From an uncultured Pseudomonadota bacterium (GTDB taxonomy: Bacteria > Pseudomonadota > Gammaproteobacteria > Xanthomonadales > Wenzhouxiangellaceae), in NCBI GenBank assembly GCA_937138395.1, contig CAKZPB010000078.1, forward strand, positions 38,007 to 102,006: a DNA stretch of 64,000 nt. Reading direction: 5' to 3'. The translations under genes were made by a program, and so were the position numbers. This document shows positions 61,928 to 64,000 of this stretch, one piece after another; position 1 is the stretch's first letter; each line of letters starts with the position of its first letter. Below the pieces are notes generated by a model. That model was given only the letters and a program-made list of their open reading frames with translations, searched no databases and had not been told where the DNA came from.

Positions 61928-64000
61928 TCATTCTCGTGTGGGTACGAAATTGGCCACAAAAACACCAAAACCGCCACCAGCGAGATTTTGTACAACGATC
62001 AAAACAGGAGCTGGCAGTGCGGGGCCGCTACTGACCTTGTAGACCGACTTGAACCCGTCCGGATAGACCAGCTGGCGGCAGCTGGATGAATTGTCCAATA
62101 AACACCCGCGCAAACCCTGTGACGGGCTGCTGTTGGCCTCATCGAACGACGTGTTGAAGGCCTCAGCCGCCTCTATTGCACCGATAATGGCGTCGCGGAT
62201 GCCGTTCAAGTCTTTAAGATCCTGGGCATTGGGCAGCGCGGCATTGATCACGCCGATGGCGTCATCGACCAGTTCCGGGCCGATCATCAGCACTGAGTTA
62301 CCCTCGGGCAGCAGCGTATCGAAGCCGATGCCCTCGATGACCGAGTTGTCGATGTCGAATACATGAATGGCCAGACTGCTGCCAGTGATGATGCCTGCAA
62401 GCGATCCGGCATTGGCATAGGTCTGCAGCGCATCGGCGGCAATCAGAGCGCCCATGGCCTTGGCGACATCGCCCAGGTAGGGCAGGTAGATCTGTTTGAT
62501 AATCGTGGTACGGATCTGGCTGGCCGACATGATGCCCGGTAGGGTAAAGCGCGCACCGCCGATCTGGCCGTCTGCGGTAATGATGCCGTTGTCACGCAGC
62601 GCCTGGCGTACAGCCTCGATGTCGGCCACCAGCATGCGCGGTGCTCGGGTACCCAGGATGGCAATCAGTGCTTCAGAGGCTTCGAGTACGCCATACACCC
62701 CCGGTTCGAGTTGTCCGGCTACAGAGGCTGCATCAGACAGTGTCTGATTGAGTGTATTGATGACGCGATCCGGTGCCAGTCCTTGCTTGATGACTTGCTC
62801 AATCTGTTCGAGCGATGCATACAGATCCAACGCGGCGCCGACATAGGCAGTATCGCTTGGTCCGGGTGAGAACCCTAGAGAAATCGCCTCCGCAGGTGAG
62901 GGTGGAACGCCTCCTTCAGGTGCGATCGGTGACAGGCCGTTAAGTCTGGGCGTATCAATCGCGCCCAACAAGTCAGCCAGCGCCGCGTCGATCGAGACTA
63001 TCGCAGAACCATCCGCCGCATTGACCGCGGCGATCAATTGGCCGATCAATTGCTCGTAATCAGCCAACTGTTCGGCAAACTCGCTGAATACATTGGCCCC
63101 ATCGCCGTCGCTGACGGCTTGTGCAATGACCGCCGGGCTGGTAACCGTCTCGCCGCCGCGAGCCGAGAAGCTGGCAATGGCGTTGAATCGACCCTGACTA
63201 TCGGCGCTCGTGGTGATGGTTGTGCCGCTCAAGACCGGTGGCGTGCCACTGATGTCACCCGGCGAGATGCCCAGCGTCAGGTTAATTGCCGGCTGTGGGT
63301 CCAGCGGGCTGCCGTCGACGTCGCGAACGCTGACCGTCACCTCCGCACTCTGACCAGCCGGGATAATGGACGGTGTAATGCGTATTACAGCGCGCGGTCC
63401 GCCCGATACCGTGATATCGATAGCCGAGCCGGGCGCTTGCGCCGAGCGTGGTGCCGGATCCTGTATCAGCACGGTATCGACCGGCTGCAAATCATCGTTG
63501 ATGAAGCTCACGCTTCCGACGGCAAAGCCCTCAGCCAGAATCTCATCGGTGGCGTCGTCCAGCGCCAGCGCGATCAGATCCGGCACTTGAAGCGGCACTG
63601 GCCCCTGTGAGACCTCGACCAGCACAGCGTCGCCTGCAGCAACCAGACTGCCGGAACTCGGCGACTGAGTCACGACTTGACCGGCAGGAATCGTGTCGCT
63701 GAATACGGGCCGAAGCGGGTCGACCACCAGGCCTGCCGTTTCAACTGCAGCGATGGCCTGAGTCTCGTTCAATCCGGCCACGTCCGGTACAACAATGGGA
63801 TCCTGTACTTCGATGATGAAATTCTGGAAGCCGGCAATACCGATGGTGTCGGTTACTTGCAGCACCACCGGGTTCGACCCCAGGTCGGCCACGCTAGGCG
63901 TCCATCGCAGCGTGCCCTGTGCGTCGACAGTCAACCCCGCCGGGCCTTCTGCGATCAACCAGGTCAGGCTCTCGCCGGGATCCGCATCGACGGCCAGCGC
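61928..64000 (-). CDS. Large secreted PASTA/Ig-like protein (partial, 5' end outside window)
   Basis: The frame is open through base 64000, giving at least 690 residues. From the window edge it shows an Ig-like segment (GTLRWTPSVADLGSNPVVL), two PASTA units (PDVAGLNETQAIAAVETAGLVV and PDLIALALDDATDEILAEGF, ending SQGP and SGGP), an invasin-type beta domain (ITPSIIPAGQSAEVTVSV) and a mainly helical C-terminal region with several Cys. PASTA repeats usually bind peptidoglycan; here they sit in an exported-type modular protein. No DGFE tail is present; it ends NFVPTRE. Confidence 0.75.
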   Translation of the reverse strand, partial: ALAVDADPGESLTWLIAEGPAGLTVDAQGTLRWTPSVADLGSNPVVLQVTDTIGIAGFQNFIIEVQDPIVVPDVAGLNETQAIAAVETAGLVVDPLRPVFSDTIPAGQVVTQSPSSGSLVAAGDAVLVEVSQGPVPLQVPDLIALALDDATDEILAEGFAVGSVSFINDDLQPVDTVLIQDPAPRSAQAPGSAIDITVSGGPRAVIRITPSIIPAGQSAEVTVSVRDVDGSPLDPQPAINLTLGISPGDISGTPPVLSGTTITTSADSQGRFNAIASFSARGGETVTSPAVIAQAVSDGDGANVFSEFAEQLADYEQLIGQLIAAVNAADGSAIVSIDAALADLLGAIDTPRLNGLSPIAPEGGVPPSPAEAISLGFSPGPSDTAYVGAALDLYASLEQIEQVIKQGLAPDRVINTLNQTLSDAASVAGQLEPGVYGVLEASEALIAILGTRAPRMLVADIEAVRQALRDNGIITADGQIGGARFTLPGIMSASQIRTTIIKQIYLPYLGDVAKAMGALIAADALQTYANAGSLAGIITGSSLAIHVFDIDNSVIEGIGFDTLLPEGNSVLMIGPELVDDAIGVINAALPNAQDLKDLNGIRDAIIGAIEAAEAFNTSFDEANSSPSQGLRGCLLDNSSSCRQLVYPDGFKSVYKVSSGPALPAPVLIVVQNLAGGGFGVFVANFVPTRE

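Noticed and set aside
1..64000. tRNA, rRNA, CRISPR array or insertion sequence
   Set aside because: I saw no cloverleaf with a T-loop consensus, no conserved rRNA stretch, no regularly spaced repeats and no transposase frame anywhere in the window.

Overview
This window looks like a core-genome segment of an aerobic, chemoheterotrophic gammaproteobacterium. The conserved blocks rhlB/trxA/rho, rpoE-rseA-rseC-mucD-lepA-lepB-rnc-era-recO-pdxJ and suhB/trmJ support this. A secreted-protein C-terminus ending in the short 'DGFE' motif, a tricorn-type peptidase, a sigma-E operon without rseB, and a complete leucine-catabolism flavour point toward the Xanthomonadales/Lysobacterales or a neighbouring marine lineage (Wenzhouxiangella- or Woeseia-like). 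I cannot fix the genus from sequence alone. The DNA is moderately GC-rich by eye. GTG and TTG starts are common, and many genes are coupled by 4-8 nt overlaps. I saw no rRNA, tRNA, insertion sequence, prophage or CRISPR array.

Layout. 1-6.1 kb: end of a secreted protein, a Sel1-repeat protein, a tricorn-like protease, a DUF4105 envelope protein and yjbQ. 6.1-9.5 kb: rho and trxA on the minus strand, divergent from rhlB. 9.6-14 kb: type II secretion genes gspC, gspD and gspE, without the rest of the system. 14-24 kb: the sigma-E stress operon (rpoE, rseA, rseC, mucD), then lepA, lepB, a DUF4845 gene, rnc, era, recO and pdxJ. 24-33.6 kb: an orphan receiver-HPt protein, ydbH/ydbL (AsmA-like inter-membrane lipid transport), rlmD, nagZ, an MscS channel, a purine phosphoribosyltransferase, an MTAP/MTIP phosphorylase and an unrecognised pseudo-receiver protein.

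33.6-44.6 kb is a metabolic block, mostly on the minus strand: HMG-CoA synthase (plus strand), pirin, aldehyde dehydrogenase, acetolactate-synthase-like ThDP enzyme, thiolase, an SLC13-type transporter, isovaleryl-CoA dehydrogenase and leucine dehydrogenase. With the HMG-CoA lyase and the type II 3-hydroxyacyl-CoA dehydrogenase at 56-58 kb, it outlines branched-chain amino acid and ketone-body metabolism. 45-51 kb: cydABDC (cyanide-insensitive-type bd oxidase and its CydDC transporter). 51-56.3 kb: a glycosidase-like lipoprotein, a small membrane protein, suhB, trmJ, an alkyltransferase-like protein, a second MscS and a small unknown protein.

58-61.9 kb: a Crp/Fnr regulator, then a run of tiny stress-type proteins (DUF1328, CsbD-like, acidic lipoprotein, DUF883/ElaB-like, holin-like, YqjK-like) ending in a cardiolipin-synthase-like phospholipase D. 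This looks like an envelope-stress or membrane-remodelling module. The window closes inside a large secreted protein with PASTA and Ig-like domains on the minus strand. The least-explained parts are the pseudo-receiver protein (32.7 kb), the ThDP enzyme-ALDH-pirin operon, the lone HMG-CoA synthase, the glycosidase-like lipoprotein (51 kb), the stress module at 59-62 kb and the 0.5-kb gap upstream of lepA.
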